Origin: Geodermatophilus africanus | GTDB taxonomy: Bacteria; Actinomycetota; Actinomycetes; Mycobacteriales; Geodermatophilaceae | Length of the DNA: 64,000 bases | Direction: 5' to 3' | Assembly: GCF_900107105.1 (NCBI RefSeq) | Contig: NZ_FNOT01000002.1 | Location: 124,001 to 188,000, forward strand | Shown: positions 30,465-39,869 of the stretch, in pieces | How the letters are laid out: every line of letters begins with the position of its first letter | Numbering within the stretch: the first letter of the stretch is position 1 | Program-made: the position numbers and the translations under genes | The notes under the pieces: generated by a model | The model's database searches: none | Seen by the model: the letters and a program-made list of their open reading frames with translations, nothing else | What the model was told of the DNA's origin: nothing

Positions 30465-32402
30465 TCACCGCGGGAGGGCGCCCGCCGGCACGGCGTCCGA
30501 CCCGGTGCCGGGTACCCCTGCCGGCCGCCGGCCGGCGCCGTTGAGCGCGGCGGTGAGGAACCCCAGGATCGTGCGGGTCAGCCGCTTGCGAGAGTGCGCC
30601 CGGCGGTAATCGTGGCCCTCACCGGGCAGCTCCAGGTACTCGACCGGCCGGTCGAGCGCCCGCAGCGCGGCCACGATCTGGTGCGCCTCGCCGATCGGCA
30701 CGTTGGTGTCGTGCTCGCCGTGCACCACCAGGAGCGGGACGTCGATGAGGTTGGCCGAGGCCAGCGGCGAGATGTCCTCGAGCAGGGCGCGGTCGCGCTC
30801 GGGGTGGCCGTACTTGGACACCGCCGCCGCGGCGATCCACGGTTCGCTGTCCCGGTAGAAGGTCACCAGGTCCGACATGCCGCAGACGTCCACACCGGCC
30901 GCGAACACCCCCGGCGAGAACGCCAGGGAGGCCAGCGTCAGGTAGCCGCCGTAGGAGCGGCCGGTCACCGCGATCCGCTCCGGGTCGGCGACCCCGGTCG
31001 CCACGAGGTGGTCGGCCGCGGCGAGGACGTCGGCGAACGCCGCGTAGCGCCCCGTGAGGTCGTCTGCGTGCACGAACTCCCGCCCGAAGCCGGACGAGCC
31101 CCGGATGTTCGGCGCGAACACGGTGAGCCCAGCGGCGGCCAGGGCCTGGTGCTGGGGCGAGAAGGCGGGCCGCTCCTGCGCCTCCGGACCGCCGTGCAGG
31201 TAGACCGCCACCGGCCCGGGCTCCTTGAGGTGGCCCGGCGCCCGGTACAGCCAGCCGGTCAACGGCAGCCCGTCGCGGCCGGCGAAGGTCTCCAGCCGGG
31301 GGACGACGAGCCGCTGCCGGGGCAGGGGCGGTGCGGAGGTGACCCGGGTCCAGGCGTGGGTGGTGGTGTCCAGGTGCCACAGCTCCCGCGGGCGGGTGGG
31401 CCCCTGCACGCCGAGCACCACGCTGGAGCCGTCGCGGCTGAGCACCGGGTCGGCGGCGACCAGCCCGGGCAGCCCGGTGATCGGGGTGCGCCCGCCCGTG
31501 GCGGTGTCCATCAGCTCCAGCTCGCTGCGGCCGGCGACGTTCCACACCAGCAGGAGCAGCCGCCCGGCGTCGTCGGCGTCGACGAACTCCAGCTCCGCGT
31601 CGTCGCGGGCGGCGAGCGTCCGCGGCTCGCCGCGCCAACCGTTGGGGCCGAACGGGACGCCGATCAGCTGCCGGCGGGGCAGCCCCACGTCGGAGGCGAG
31701 GTAGACGTAGACCGGCCCGGAGTGATCCTCCGGCGCCGGCCGGATCAACGCGACGTCGGTGGAGCCGGTCGCGCCGGGCGGCAGGACGCTGAGGTCCTCG
31801 TCGGTGAGCCGGTCGACGACGACGACGAACTGCTGCCCGCGCTCGCCGTCGCGGACGACGATGAAGCGCTCCTCCAGCGACACGTCGAGCACGTGGATCA
31901 GGTCGCCCTCGGCCAGCGGGTCGAGCCGGCCGGTCGCCGGGTCAGCCAGGTAGGAGCGGGTCGGCGCCCCTTCGGCAGTGCCGGGGAAGGTGATGACGAA
32001 GCGGTGCCCGCTGCGCGTCCACGGGCCGAGCTCGGCGTGGGTCTCGGCGTCCCCGGCGACCCGGCGGACGTCGGTGCCGTCGGGCCGCACCACCCACACC
32101 GCCGTCCGGACACCGCCGTCGGTAGCGACCTCACAGGTCAGCCAGCGGCTGTCAGCCGCCCACCGGACCTTGACGACCGGGTCGTCGGAGAGCCGGATGT
32201 GCCGCGCCTCGGGCTGCTGCCCGTCGAGCACGACGTCCTGGATGTAGACCTGCGGGACGCCGGAGCGGTCGCTGATGAACGCGACGCACCTGGCGTCCGG
32301 GGTCATGTTGGGGCCCCAGCTGCCCCAGGCGTCGACGAGCGCATCGGCCAGCGCGGCCGCGGCCTCGACGTCCGCCGGGGCCGCGTCCACGTGCGTCGTC
32401 AC
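30465..32402 (-). CDS. S9 family prolyl oligopeptidase-type peptidase
   Basis: A 645-residue protein: an N-terminal beta-propeller region (about 30-400; repeated WAADSRWL, DGTDVRRVAGD, LSRDGSSVVLG type blades) and a C-terminal alpha/beta hydrolase (about 405-625). The nucleophile is in GRSYGGY (Ser about 478), the Asp in HGEHDTNVP (about 562) and the His in GEGHDYR (about 594). NIRGSSGFGREF is the usual S9 oxyanion region. It should cleave small peptides in the cytoplasm; no signal peptide is seen. The GTG start overlaps the stop of the asparagine-synthase-like gene (GTGA), which ties it to that unit. Confidence 0.88.
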   Translation of the reverse strand: MTTHVDAAPADVEAAAALADALVDAWGSWGPNMTPDARCVAFISDRSGVPQVYIQDVVLDGQQPEARHIRLSDDPVVKVRWAADSRWLTCEVATDGGVRTAVWVVRPDGTDVRRVAGDAETHAELGPWTRSGHRFVITFPGTAEGAPTRSYLADPATGRLDPLAEGDLIHVLDVSLEERFIVVRDGERGQQFVVVVDRLTDEDLSVLPPGATGSTDVALIRPAPEDHSGPVYVYLASDVGLPRRQLIGVPFGPNGWRGEPRTLAARDDAELEFVDADDAGRLLLLVWNVAGRSELELMDTATGGRTPITGLPGLVAADPVLSRDGSSVVLGVQGPTRPRELWHLDTTTHAWTRVTSAPPLPRQRLVVPRLETFAGRDGLPLTGWLYRAPGHLKEPGPVAVYLHGGPEAQERPAFSPQHQALAAAGLTVFAPNIRGSSGFGREFVHADDLTGRYAAFADVLAAADHLVATGVADPERIAVTGRSYGGYLTLASLAFSPGVFAAGVDVCGMSDLVTFYRDSEPWIAAAAVSKYGHPERDRALLEDISPLASANLIDVPLLVVHGEHDTNVPIGEAHQIVAALRALDRPVEYLELPGEGHDYRRAHSRKRLTRTILGFLTAALNGAGRRPAGVPGTGSDAVPAGALPR

Positions 32403-34189
32403 CGTGCCAGGTCCTCCACCTTCTGCAGCCACATCTCGAGCAGCGCCAGCTGCCACAGCGCGTTGGAGCCGAGCGTCGTCCTGATGGCGTTCGGCTCGCG
32501 CAGCATGCGCTCCACCGTCTCCGACCGGAACAGGCCACGCCGTTTGGCGGCCGGGTCGCTCAGCGCATCGCGTACCCGTTCAAGGTACGGCCCGCCGAGC
32601 TGCCGGATCGCGGGCACCGGGAAGTAGCCCTTGGTGCGGTCGATCACCGCGTCGGGCACGAGCCCGCGGGCGGCCCGCTTGAGCACGCCCTTCCCGCCGT
32701 CGGCCAGCTTGAGCTCCGGCGGGATGCGCCCGGCCAGCTCGACCAGCTCGTGGTCGAGGAACGGGACGCGCGCCTCCAGACCCCAGGCCATCGTCATGTT
32801 GTCGACCCGCTTCACGGGGTCGTCCACGAGCATGATCGTGGTGTCATTGCGCAGCGCGGCGTCCACGGCCGTCTCCGCGCCGGGTGCGGCGAACTGCTGG
32901 GTGACGAACGCGGTCGGCGCGTTGGCGTCGGGGATCCACTCCGGCTCGAGCACCTCGCCCATCGCCGTCCACCGGCGATCGAAGAACACGCGGGAGTATG
33001 CCTCCACCGCGTCGTCCCGCGGGACGCCGGCCAACGGCGGGTACCAGTCGTAGCCGCCGAGCACCTCGTCGGCGCCCTGGCCGGACTGCACCACCTTCAC
33101 GTGCCGCGACACCTCCTGGGCCAGCAGGTAGAAGGCGACGCAGTCGTGGCTGACCATCGGCTCGCTCATCGCCGCGACGGCGGCGTCGATGCCGGGCAGC
33201 AGCCGGGAGTCGTCGATCGGGATGCGGTGGTGGTCGGTGCTGAACCGCTCGGCGACCAGGGTCGAGTACTCGAACTCGTCGCCGGACTCTCCGCCGGCGG
33301 ACTCGAAGCCGATGCTGAACGTGGCCAGCCCGGTCTGCCCCTGCTCGGCGAGCAGCGCGACCACCAGGCTGGAGTCGATGCCGCCGGAGAGGAGCACGCC
33401 GACCGGGACATCGGAGACCATCCGCCGCTCGACCGCGGTGCGCAGCGCGCCGAGCAGCGCCTCCTCCCAGTCGCGGGAGGTCCAGTCGGCGCGGCCGGGG
33501 TCGCGGGTGAACTCCGGCCGCCAGTAGACGGTGTCGCGGCTGGTGCCGTCGGCGTCGACGACCCGCACCGTGGCCGGCGGCAGCTTCCGCACGCCGCTGA
33601 GGATGGTCAGCGGCGCGGGCACGACGGAGTGGAAGGTCATGTAGTGCGCCAGCGCAGTGCGGTCGATCGAGGTGTCGACGCCGCCGGCGGACACCAGCGC
33701 CTGCAGCGTCGAGGCGAACCGCAGCCGGTCGGGCCGGCTGTCGACGTACAGCGGCTTGATGCCGAGCCGGTCGCGGCCGAGCACCACCCGGCCGGTCGCG
33801 TGCTCGACGACGGCGAAGGCGAACATGCCCAGGAAGTGCTCGACGCAGGCGGTGCCCCACTGGGCGTGGGCCTTGAGGACCACCTCGGTGTCGGACGTCG
33901 AGAAGAAGCGGTGGCCGGCCCGCTCCAGCTCGGCGCGCAACTGCCGGTGGTTGTAGACGATGCCGTTGAAGACGACGGTCAGCCCGAGGTGCGGGTCGGT
34001 CATCGGCTGGGCGCCCCGCTCGGACAGGTCGATGATCGACAGCCGGCAGTGGCCGAGGCCCACGGGACCACGCACCCACAGCCCGTCGCCGTCCGGGCCC
34101 CGGTGCCGCTGACAGGCGGTCATACGGTCCAACGCGGCGACGTCCGCCCGTCTCCCGTCGAACCGGACCTCACCGGCGAGTCCGCACAT
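32399..34189 (-). CDS. glutamine-hydrolysing asparagine synthase type amidotransferase
   Basis: A 596-residue protein. The N-terminal class II glutaminase starts MCGLAGEVRFDG, with Cys2 the nucleophile after Met removal, and continues with HRGPDGDGLW and FNGIVYNHRQLRAEL. The synthetase domain has the PP-loop SGGIDSSLVVALL (about 266) and GQGADEVLGGYDWYP (about 374). It amidates an aspartyl or other carboxylate using Gln and ATP. Because Cys must follow Met, the ATG start is certain, and it overlaps the preceding ATP-grasp gene by 20 bp. Similar enzymes act in N-acetylglutaminylglutamine amide synthesis, but that pathway's GNAT-ATP-grasp synthetase is not here. The substrate is probably the product of the neighbouring ligase. 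Confidence 0.88.
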   Translation of the reverse strand: MCGLAGEVRFDGRRADVAALDRMTACQRHRGPDGDGLWVRGPVGLGHCRLSIIDLSERGAQPMTDPHLGLTVVFNGIVYNHRQLRAELERAGHRFFSTSDTEVVLKAHAQWGTACVEHFLGMFAFAVVEHATGRVVLGRDRLGIKPLYVDSRPDRLRFASTLQALVSAGGVDTSIDRTALAHYMTFHSVVPAPLTILSGVRKLPPATVRVVDADGTSRDTVYWRPEFTRDPGRADWTSRDWEEALLGALRTAVERRMVSDVPVGVLLSGGIDSSLVVALLAEQGQTGLATFSIGFESAGGESGDEFEYSTLVAERFSTDHHRIPIDDSRLLPGIDAAVAAMSEPMVSHDCVAFYLLAQEVSRHVKVVQSGQGADEVLGGYDWYPPLAGVPRDDAVEAYSRVFFDRRWTAMGEVLEPEWIPDANAPTAFVTQQFAAPGAETAVDAALRNDTTIMLVDDPVKRVDNMTMAWGLEARVPFLDHELVELAGRIPPELKLADGGKGVLKRAARGLVPDAVIDRTKGYFPVPAIRQLGGPYLERVRDALSDPAAKRRGLFRSETVERMLREPNAIRTTLGSNALWQLALLEMWLQKVEDLAR

Positions 34190-36722
34190 GGCCGGATCCC
34201 CTCTCCTCGACCACGATCCAGGTGTCCTTGGCGCCGCCGCCCTGGGAGCTGTTGACCACCAGGCTGCCGGGCGCGGCGACGCGGGTGAGGCCGACGTCGG
34301 CGAGCCGGCAGTCCTCGGCGCGGGTGCCGGTCAGCAGGACGAACGCCCGCAGGTCGATCAGTCGCGGGTGCAGGCCGTCAGCGGCGAGGGCGGGCGCCGA
34401 GGACAGCGGCACCACCTCCTGCGCGACCCACGCCGCCGGGTCCTGGGCCAGCTCGGCGCGCCGCCGCGCGACCTCGGCCGCGGTGGCCGCCGAGCCGATG
34501 AGCACGCCTCGCCCGCCGAAGCCGTCGACCGGCTTGGTGACCAGCTCGCCGATCCGCTCGATGACCGCCCGGCGCTCGACCTCGTCGACCGGGCGGTAGG
34601 TGGGCACCGACTCCAGCAGCGGCCGCTCGTCGAGGTAGTAGCCGACCAGCTCGGGCACCGCGGCGTACATGGCCTTGTCGTCGGCCACGCCGTTGCCCGG
34701 CGCATTGGCCAGCACCACGGCGCCCTCGGCGGCCACGTCGAGCACCTCGGCGCCGACCGGCCGGCCATCGACGTCGGTGAGGTCGGCCAGCTCGCCGTCG
34801 ATGCGCAGGTAGAGGCAGCCGATCGGCCGGCCACCGGTGCGGTGCACGACCCGGCCGCCTGCGACGTCGAGGTCGTCGGCACCGACCAGCAGCAGCCCGG
34901 AGCCCTCGGCCAGCCGGCGGTGCTCGAACCAGGCCGAGCTGGCGGGGCCGCTGGACAGCAGCGCCGCGAAGGTGCCCGGCTCGGCGCGAGCCAGCAGCGT
35001 GGAGCGCAGCAGCTCGTAGGCGGATGCCGGGTTGGCCAGTCCGGGCGGGCGCGGCAGGTCCGGCATGACCGCGTCGAGCAGCCGGCGGGCAGCGATGGCG
35101 TAGCCGAGGCCGCTGGGGGAGCGGACGTTGTCCTCGAGCACCCGCCAGCCGCCGTACTCGGTGCGCACGATGTCGAAGCCCATGACCGGCGCTCGGACGG
35201 CGTCGCCGGGGAGCCGGGCCGCTTCCGGGCGGTACCCGGGGCAGTCGAGGACGACGTCACGCGGCACCACCCCGTCGGCGAGCGCCCGCTGTTCCCCGTA
35301 CACGTCGCGGAGGAACGACTCCAGTGCGCGGGCGCGCTGGACCAGACCGGCGCCCAGCTCCTGCCACTCGTGCCTGGTGATCACCCGGGGGACCAGGTCG
35401 ACGCCGAAGAGCCGCTCCTCGCCGTCCACCCGGAAGGTCACCCCCTGCTCGGTGAGCCAGGTGTCGCGCAGCTCGAACCGGCGGGTGACCTCGCCGGGGG
35501 AGAGCGTCGAGACGACCTCCAGCATCCCGCGGTAGGCCGGCCGCGGCACCGACCCGGCGCCGATCGCCTCGTCGCCGGCGCGGGCGCGGTAGCGGCGCAG
35601 CACCGGTCCGGCCGGCGCGGGTCCGCCGGCCGGACCTTGCGTCTCCTCGACCACCAGGCGCATCACGTCGGTGAGGTCGCCGCGCCCGGCGAGGGCGGTG
35701 CGCTGCCGGTCGGCGGAGTTGCCGCGGGCCAGCGCGGTCTCTGCCAGCTCCGTGACGGCGTCCCAGTCGCCGAGCTCCTCCAGCTGCGGGCGCAGCCGGG
35801 CGACCAGGCCGCGCACCACTTCGGCCGCCGGCCGCGGGCGCGGGTGGGTGGCGCCGTCGAGCAACTCGCGGGTCAGCCCGCCGCGCGCAGCCTGCCAGAC
35901 GGCGGCCCGGTGCAGCGGCGCCGGGGCGGGGGTGTGCGGGCCGCCGGCCTCGACGTCGAGCTCGGCGGCCCGGACCATCGCGCGGAACAGGCCGGCGATG
36001 AGCACCGCGTCGTCCACCAGCGGGCAGGCGTCGCAGACCCGCAGCTCCAGGGTCGGCGCGTGCGATGACGGGCGGACGTCGAAGTAGGCCATCCTGGCGT
36101 CGGCGATGACACCGGAGCCGATGAGGTCGGCGAGCAGCTCGTCGTACTCGGCAGCCGAGGCGAGCGGGCCGGTCGACCCGGAGGTGGGCCATCGCTGCCA
36201 GATGATCGTCCGGATGCTGGCGTAGCCGGTGTCGTGGCCGTTCCAGAACGGCGAGCTGGCGGAGAGGGCGAGCAGCACCGGCAGGTCACGGGCGACCCGC
36301 TGGGCGATCTCCACGGCGAGGTCACGGTCGGAGACGCCGACGTGCACCTGCGTGCCGCAGATCAGCTGCTCGTCGACGAGGAGGCGGTACTGCTCCTGCA
36401 TGCGGCCGTAGCGGCCGGTGCTGGTCAGCTCGAAGTCGGCGAAGGTGGAGCGCGGCGCAGTCCCGACGGCGGCGACGCCGAGGCCCTCCCGACCGGCGAC
36501 GGCGATCAGCTCCTTGCGCAGCCGCAGCAGTTCCTCGCGGAGCTCGCCGAGCGAGCGGACGACGGCGGTGTTGGTCTCGACCGTGGTGCGCTGCAGCTCG
36601 GCCGAGTAGGACGTGCTGGGCAGGCGGCTGAGCAGCAGCGGCGCCCGCGCCGACAGCTCCCACCGGTCGAGGGCGATGAGGTGGAGTTCCTCCTCGGCGC
36701 CGAGCGTCAGCTCTGCGGCCAC
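34170..36722 (-). CDS. fused GCS2 carboxylate-amine ligase and circularly permuted ATP-grasp protein
   Basis: An 850-residue two-enzyme fusion. Residues about 1-370 are a glutamate-cysteine ligase 2 (YbdK-like) domain: LGAEEELHLIALDRWEL, VETNTAVVRSLGELREEL, GTQVHVGVSDRD, FWNGHDTGYASIRTIIWQRW and LELRVCDACPLVDD. Residues about 390-840 are a circularly permuted ATP-grasp domain (PAYRGMLEVVSTLSPGE, GVDLVPRVITRHEW, LEDNVRSPSGLGYA, KPVDGFGGRGVLIG, SSQGGGAKDTW). Both domains make amide or peptide bonds using ATP. Fused, they may build a short peptide that the downstream amidotransferase amidates. The ATG start lies at a clean 5' end with 583 bp of non-coding sequence upstream, so this is the first gene of the unit. 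Confidence 0.87.
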   Translation of the reverse strand: MAAELTLGAEEELHLIALDRWELSARAPLLLSRLPSTSYSAELQRTTVETNTAVVRSLGELREELLRLRKELIAVAGREGLGVAAVGTAPRSTFADFELTSTGRYGRMQEQYRLLVDEQLICGTQVHVGVSDRDLAVEIAQRVARDLPVLLALSASSPFWNGHDTGYASIRTIIWQRWPTSGSTGPLASAAEYDELLADLIGSGVIADARMAYFDVRPSSHAPTLELRVCDACPLVDDAVLIAGLFRAMVRAAELDVEAGGPHTPAPAPLHRAAVWQAARGGLTRELLDGATHPRPRPAAEVVRGLVARLRPQLEELGDWDAVTELAETALARGNSADRQRTALAGRGDLTDVMRLVVEETQGPAGGPAPAGPVLRRYRARAGDEAIGAGSVPRPAYRGMLEVVSTLSPGEVTRRFELRDTWLTEQGVTFRVDGEERLFGVDLVPRVITRHEWQELGAGLVQRARALESFLRDVYGEQRALADGVVPRDVVLDCPGYRPEAARLPGDAVRAPVMGFDIVRTEYGGWRVLEDNVRSPSGLGYAIAARRLLDAVMPDLPRPPGLANPASAYELLRSTLLARAEPGTFAALLSSGPASSAWFEHRRLAEGSGLLLVGADDLDVAGGRVVHRTGGRPIGCLYLRIDGELADLTDVDGRPVGAEVLDVAAEGAVVLANAPGNGVADDKAMYAAVPELVGYYLDERPLLESVPTYRPVDEVERRAVIERIGELVTKPVDGFGGRGVLIGSAATAAEVARRRAELAQDPAAWVAQEVVPLSSAPALAADGLHPRLIDLRAFVLLTGTRAEDCRLADVGLTRVAAPGSLVVNSSQGGGAKDTWIVVEERGSGHVRTRR

Positions 36723-37305
36723 TCTGGGACGGTAGCGAGACGCGCGTCACTTCCGGGTATCGCGGGTGTTCCCATCGCGTCAACTCGCGGGGCCGCGTGT
36801 CCGGGGGTACGGGTCGTCGGGCGGCCGCGGGTCGGGGCGCCCCTGCGGGAGCTCGTGCCGGCGTGCTCCCTGGACACAGCGGCCACCTGCACTCGGGGTG
36901 CTGCGGTCCGACCCAGCCCTGGCCGCCCTCGGAGGTAGGACCGCCGGGAGCGACGTGGACCCCGCGACGTCGAGCAGGTACTGCGGCCGGGAGAACGGCT
37001 GCTCGGGGTCGAGCACGTGGTGGTGTCGCACCACGGCGCCCCGGCCCGCGACGCGCGCGCATCGCCGTCGTCTCGCCGGTGCGGGGTCGCCGTGCCAGAG
37101 CAGCAGCCGGCCCTGCCGGGTCGGGACGTCGCGGCGCTCCACCGGTCCGGCCAGCCGGGCGGCCGTCGCCCGCGGGTGGTTGCCGGCCAGTTCGGCCCGG
37201 TCGGCGCCTCGATCCGCCGGGCGGCCATGTCGCCGCCCGGGTGCGCCCGGCACCACCCCGCTCTGCCAGGCTGCGACCACCGTCGCCGACCCGAGAGGAC
37301 ACACC
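36723..37305. other. 583-bp stretch without a supported gene
   Basis: This separates the divergent ligase unit from the CoA-transferase gene. Several frames are open, but none has a ribosome site or a family resemblance. One minus-strand frame around 36950-37190 contains short proteinlike runs (GRLLLWHGDP; HHHVLDPEQPFSRPQYLLDV) that break into Arg/Pro-rich text, possibly a decayed gene. Promoters for both flanking units must lie here, but I see no convincing -35/-10 pair. Confidence 0.5.
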
Positions 37306-38529
37306 GTGTCGCAGTCGCCGGGCCCGCTCGCGGGGCTGACCGTCGTGGAGCTGACGTCGACGTTCCTCGGCCCGTACTGCGCGGTGCTCCTAGCCCAGCT
37401 GGGGGCGCGGGTCGTCAAGGTCGAGCCGCCGGCGGGCGACATCATCCGCGGCGTCGGCGACGAGCACGGCTCCGGGCTCGGTCCGGCGTTCCTCACCTTC
37501 AACCGCGGCAAGGAGTCCGTCGTCCTCGACCTGACGACGCCGGCCGGCCGGGAGGCGCTCGACCGGCTGGTGGACGAGGCCGACGTGGTGCTGCACAACA
37601 TGCGGCCGCGCGCCGCCGCCCGGCTGGGGATCGACGCCGCGACGGTGCTGGCCCGCAACCCCCGCGTCGTGCACTGCGCCGCCGTCGGCTACGGCTCCGC
37701 CGGCCCCTACCGCGACGAGCCCGCCTACGACGACGTCGTGCAGGGCGTCTCCGGGCTGGCCGCGGTGCAGGGCGGCACGGGGGAGCCGCAGTACGTGCGC
37801 ACCCAGGTCGTCGACAAGACCGTCGGGGTGATGGCGCTGGCCGCCGTCCTCGCCGCCCTGCACGAGCGGTCGGTCTCCGGCCGCGGGCAGGCCGTCGAGG
37901 TGCCGATGTTCGAGTCGATGGCGAGCTACCTGCTCATGGAGCAGCAGGGCGGGCGGGTGTACGCCGGCCGCACCGGCGGCACCGGCTACGCCCGGACGGC
38001 CTCGCCCTACCGCCGCCCGCACCGCACGGCGGACGGCGTCATCGCGGTGCTGCTCTACACGGACGCGCACTGGCGCGACTTCTTCCGGCTCGTCGGCCGT
38101 GACGACCTCGCCGACGACCCGGAGCTGACCTCCATCCGCGGGCGCACCCGGCGCATCGACGAGCTCTACCGGCTGGTCGACGAGGAGCTCGCCCGCCGTC
38201 CCACCGCCCACTGGCTGCGGGTGCTGCGCGAGCGGCACGTCCCGGCCATGCCGGTGAACACCGTCGAGGACCTCTTCGACGACGAGCACCTGGCCGCGGT
38301 CGGGTTCTTCGAGACCGTCGAGCACCCCACCGAGGGCACGCTGGTGCACGCCCGGCTGCCGTGGACCTTCGGCCGCAGCGGCGCCCCGACGCTCGCGGGC
38401 GCACCCGCCCTCGGCCAACACACGGAGGCGGTCCTGCGCGCCGCCGGACTGGACGACGATGCCATCCGGGCCGCGCACGGACGACCGAGCCACCCGGCCG
38501 GCGAGCCGCGGTCCGGCCCCCCAGCCTGA
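37306..38529 (+). CDS. class III (CaiB/BaiF-type) CoA-transferase
   Basis: A 407-residue protein of normal family length. The N-terminal block is LTVVELTSTFLGPYCAVLLA, then VVKVEPPAGDIIRG and FNRGKESVVLDLTTPAGREA. The likely catalytic Asp, which forms the acyl anhydride in this family, is in TQVVDKTVG near residue 170. It would transfer CoA between carboxylic acids to activate a substrate. GAGAGGA lies about 6 bases before the GTG start. The downstream MFS gene is convergent, so it stands alone on its strand. The specific acid cannot be read. Confidence 0.88.
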   Translation: MSQSPGPLAGLTVVELTSTFLGPYCAVLLAQLGARVVKVEPPAGDIIRGVGDEHGSGLGPAFLTFNRGKESVVLDLTTPAGREALDRLVDEADVVLHNMRPRAAARLGIDAATVLARNPRVVHCAAVGYGSAGPYRDEPAYDDVVQGVSGLAAVQGGTGEPQYVRTQVVDKTVGVMALAAVLAALHERSVSGRGQAVEVPMFESMASYLLMEQQGGRVYAGRTGGTGYARTASPYRRPHRTADGVIAVLLYTDAHWRDFFRLVGRDDLADDPELTSIRGRTRRIDELYRLVDEELARRPTAHWLRVLRERHVPAMPVNTVEDLFDDEHLAAVGFFETVEHPTEGTLVHARLPWTFGRSGAPTLAGAPALGQHTEAVLRAAGLDDDAIRAAHGRPSHPAGEPRSGPPA

Positions 38530-38590
38530 CGCGCCGTCGTGCCGGTCGAGGCCCCCGGATGTGCACGTGTCGGTCAGGGACCTCGTCGGA

Positions 38591-39856
38591 TCACGTCCGC
38601 CAAGCGGCGCGCTCCGACGCGACGAGCAGGATCGCCGCCGCCAGCGCGCACCCGGCGCTGAACGTGAACCCCGGGCCGTAGCCGAACGCGGTGATCAGCG
38701 CCCCGGCGGCGAGGGGGGCCACGACCCGCCCGAACTGGACGGCCAGCGCCTGCTGCCCCGACACCGCCGCGAAGACCGGCCCCGGCACGTACTCCCCGAG
38801 CAGCGCCGGCCGAGCGATGTTGAGGACGCCGAAGCCGATGCCGAAGAGCAGCACGAACACCACGGTGGCCGCGGGCTGGGGGAGCGCGAACAGCATGGCC
38901 ACGCCGACCGCCTGCCCGACGACCATCGCCGCGGTGACGGTGCCGATGCCCACCCGCGCGGCCAGCACGGTGAGCACCACGCGCCCGGTCACCGACAGCG
39001 CACCGAGCCCGCCGGCCGCCACCGCGGCCAGTCCCGCCGGTGCCCCGGCCTCGAGCAGGTAGGCGACGAGGAACACCGCCACGGTCGCGTTCGCCACCAT
39101 CTGCAGCGCCGCGGCCAGGGTCAGCCAGCGCACCGCGGGTCGCCGCCACGCCCCGCCCGCGCCGCGGTACGGGGACAGGTCGGCCTCGGGCACCGCCGAC
39201 GCGGGGGCCGACGACGTGCCGTCGTCGGGGCGGCCGTCGGGCACCAGCCCCATGTCGGCCGGTGACCGCCGCAGCACGAGCGCGTGCGGCAGGGCGCAGG
39301 CCGCTACCACGCCGGCGAGGACGAGCAGCGCCGACCGCCAGCCGAGGCCGTCGATGAGCAACTGCGATGCGGGCAGGAAGACCGTCGAGGCGAACCCGGC
39401 GACCACGGTGAGGGTCAGCAGCGCCCGGGGACGGTCGCGGCGGAACCACATGTTGATCACCGCATACGCCGGCTCGTACAGGACCGCAGCGCTCGCCAGG
39501 CCGATGCCCACGAACGCCAGGTAGAGCTGGGGGAGGTCCTGCGCCTGCGACCACGCCACCACCGACGCCCCGCCGAGCAGGCTCCCGCCTGCCATGACCC
39601 AGCGGGCGCCGAACCGGTCGAGCCACCGGCCGACCACGACGGCGCCGAGCCCACTGAGCGCGAGGGAGAGCGTGAGCGCTCCCGACACCTGCGCCGTCGA
39701 GGCCTCGAGCTCCTCGCGCATCGGCACGAGGAAGACGGCGAACGAGTAGTAGAGGACGCCGTAGGAGACGATCTCGGTGACCGACAGCGCCCACACCATC
39801 CGCCAGCCGGGGAAGTCCCGGCGCCGCCGGGCCGCCGCCGCCCGCGCGGGTCCCAC
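38591..39856 (-). CDS. MFS transporter (monocarboxylate/oxalate-formate type)
   Basis: A 421-residue twelve-segment protein. TM1 reads MVWALSVTEIVSYGVLYYSF, and the loop-2/3 motif is VVVGRWLDRFGARWVM (about 73-88). A polar central loop (about 200-235) separates the halves, and TM8 and TM10-11 contain LGALSVTGRVVLTVLAARVG and FGIGFGVLNIARPALLGEYV. This looks like the subgroup that moves organic anions. The stop is followed by the end of the CoA-transferase in convergent orientation. The gene shares its strand with the SDR and gntR genes immediately upstream, 13 bp away. Confidence 0.87.
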   Translation of the reverse strand: MGPARAAAARRRRDFPGWRMVWALSVTEIVSYGVLYYSFAVFLVPMREELEASTAQVSGALTLSLALSGLGAVVVGRWLDRFGARWVMAGGSLLGGASVVAWSQAQDLPQLYLAFVGIGLASAAVLYEPAYAVINMWFRRDRPRALLTLTVVAGFASTVFLPASQLLIDGLGWRSALLVLAGVVAACALPHALVLRRSPADMGLVPDGRPDDGTSSAPASAVPEADLSPYRGAGGAWRRPAVRWLTLAAALQMVANATVAVFLVAYLLEAGAPAGLAAVAAGGLGALSVTGRVVLTVLAARVGIGTVTAAMVVGQAVGVAMLFALPQPAATVVFVLLFGIGFGVLNIARPALLGEYVPGPVFAAVSGQQALAVQFGRVVAPLAAGALITAFGYGPGFTFSAGCALAAAILLVASERAAWRT

Positions 39857-39869
39857 GCTCAGCGGGACC

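Noticed and set aside
32399-36722. Assignment as the N-acetylglutaminylglutamine amide (NAGGN) operon
   Set aside because: The asparagine-synthase-type gene fits, but the acetyltransferase-ATP-grasp synthetase of that pathway is absent and a GCS2-ATP-grasp fusion takes its place.
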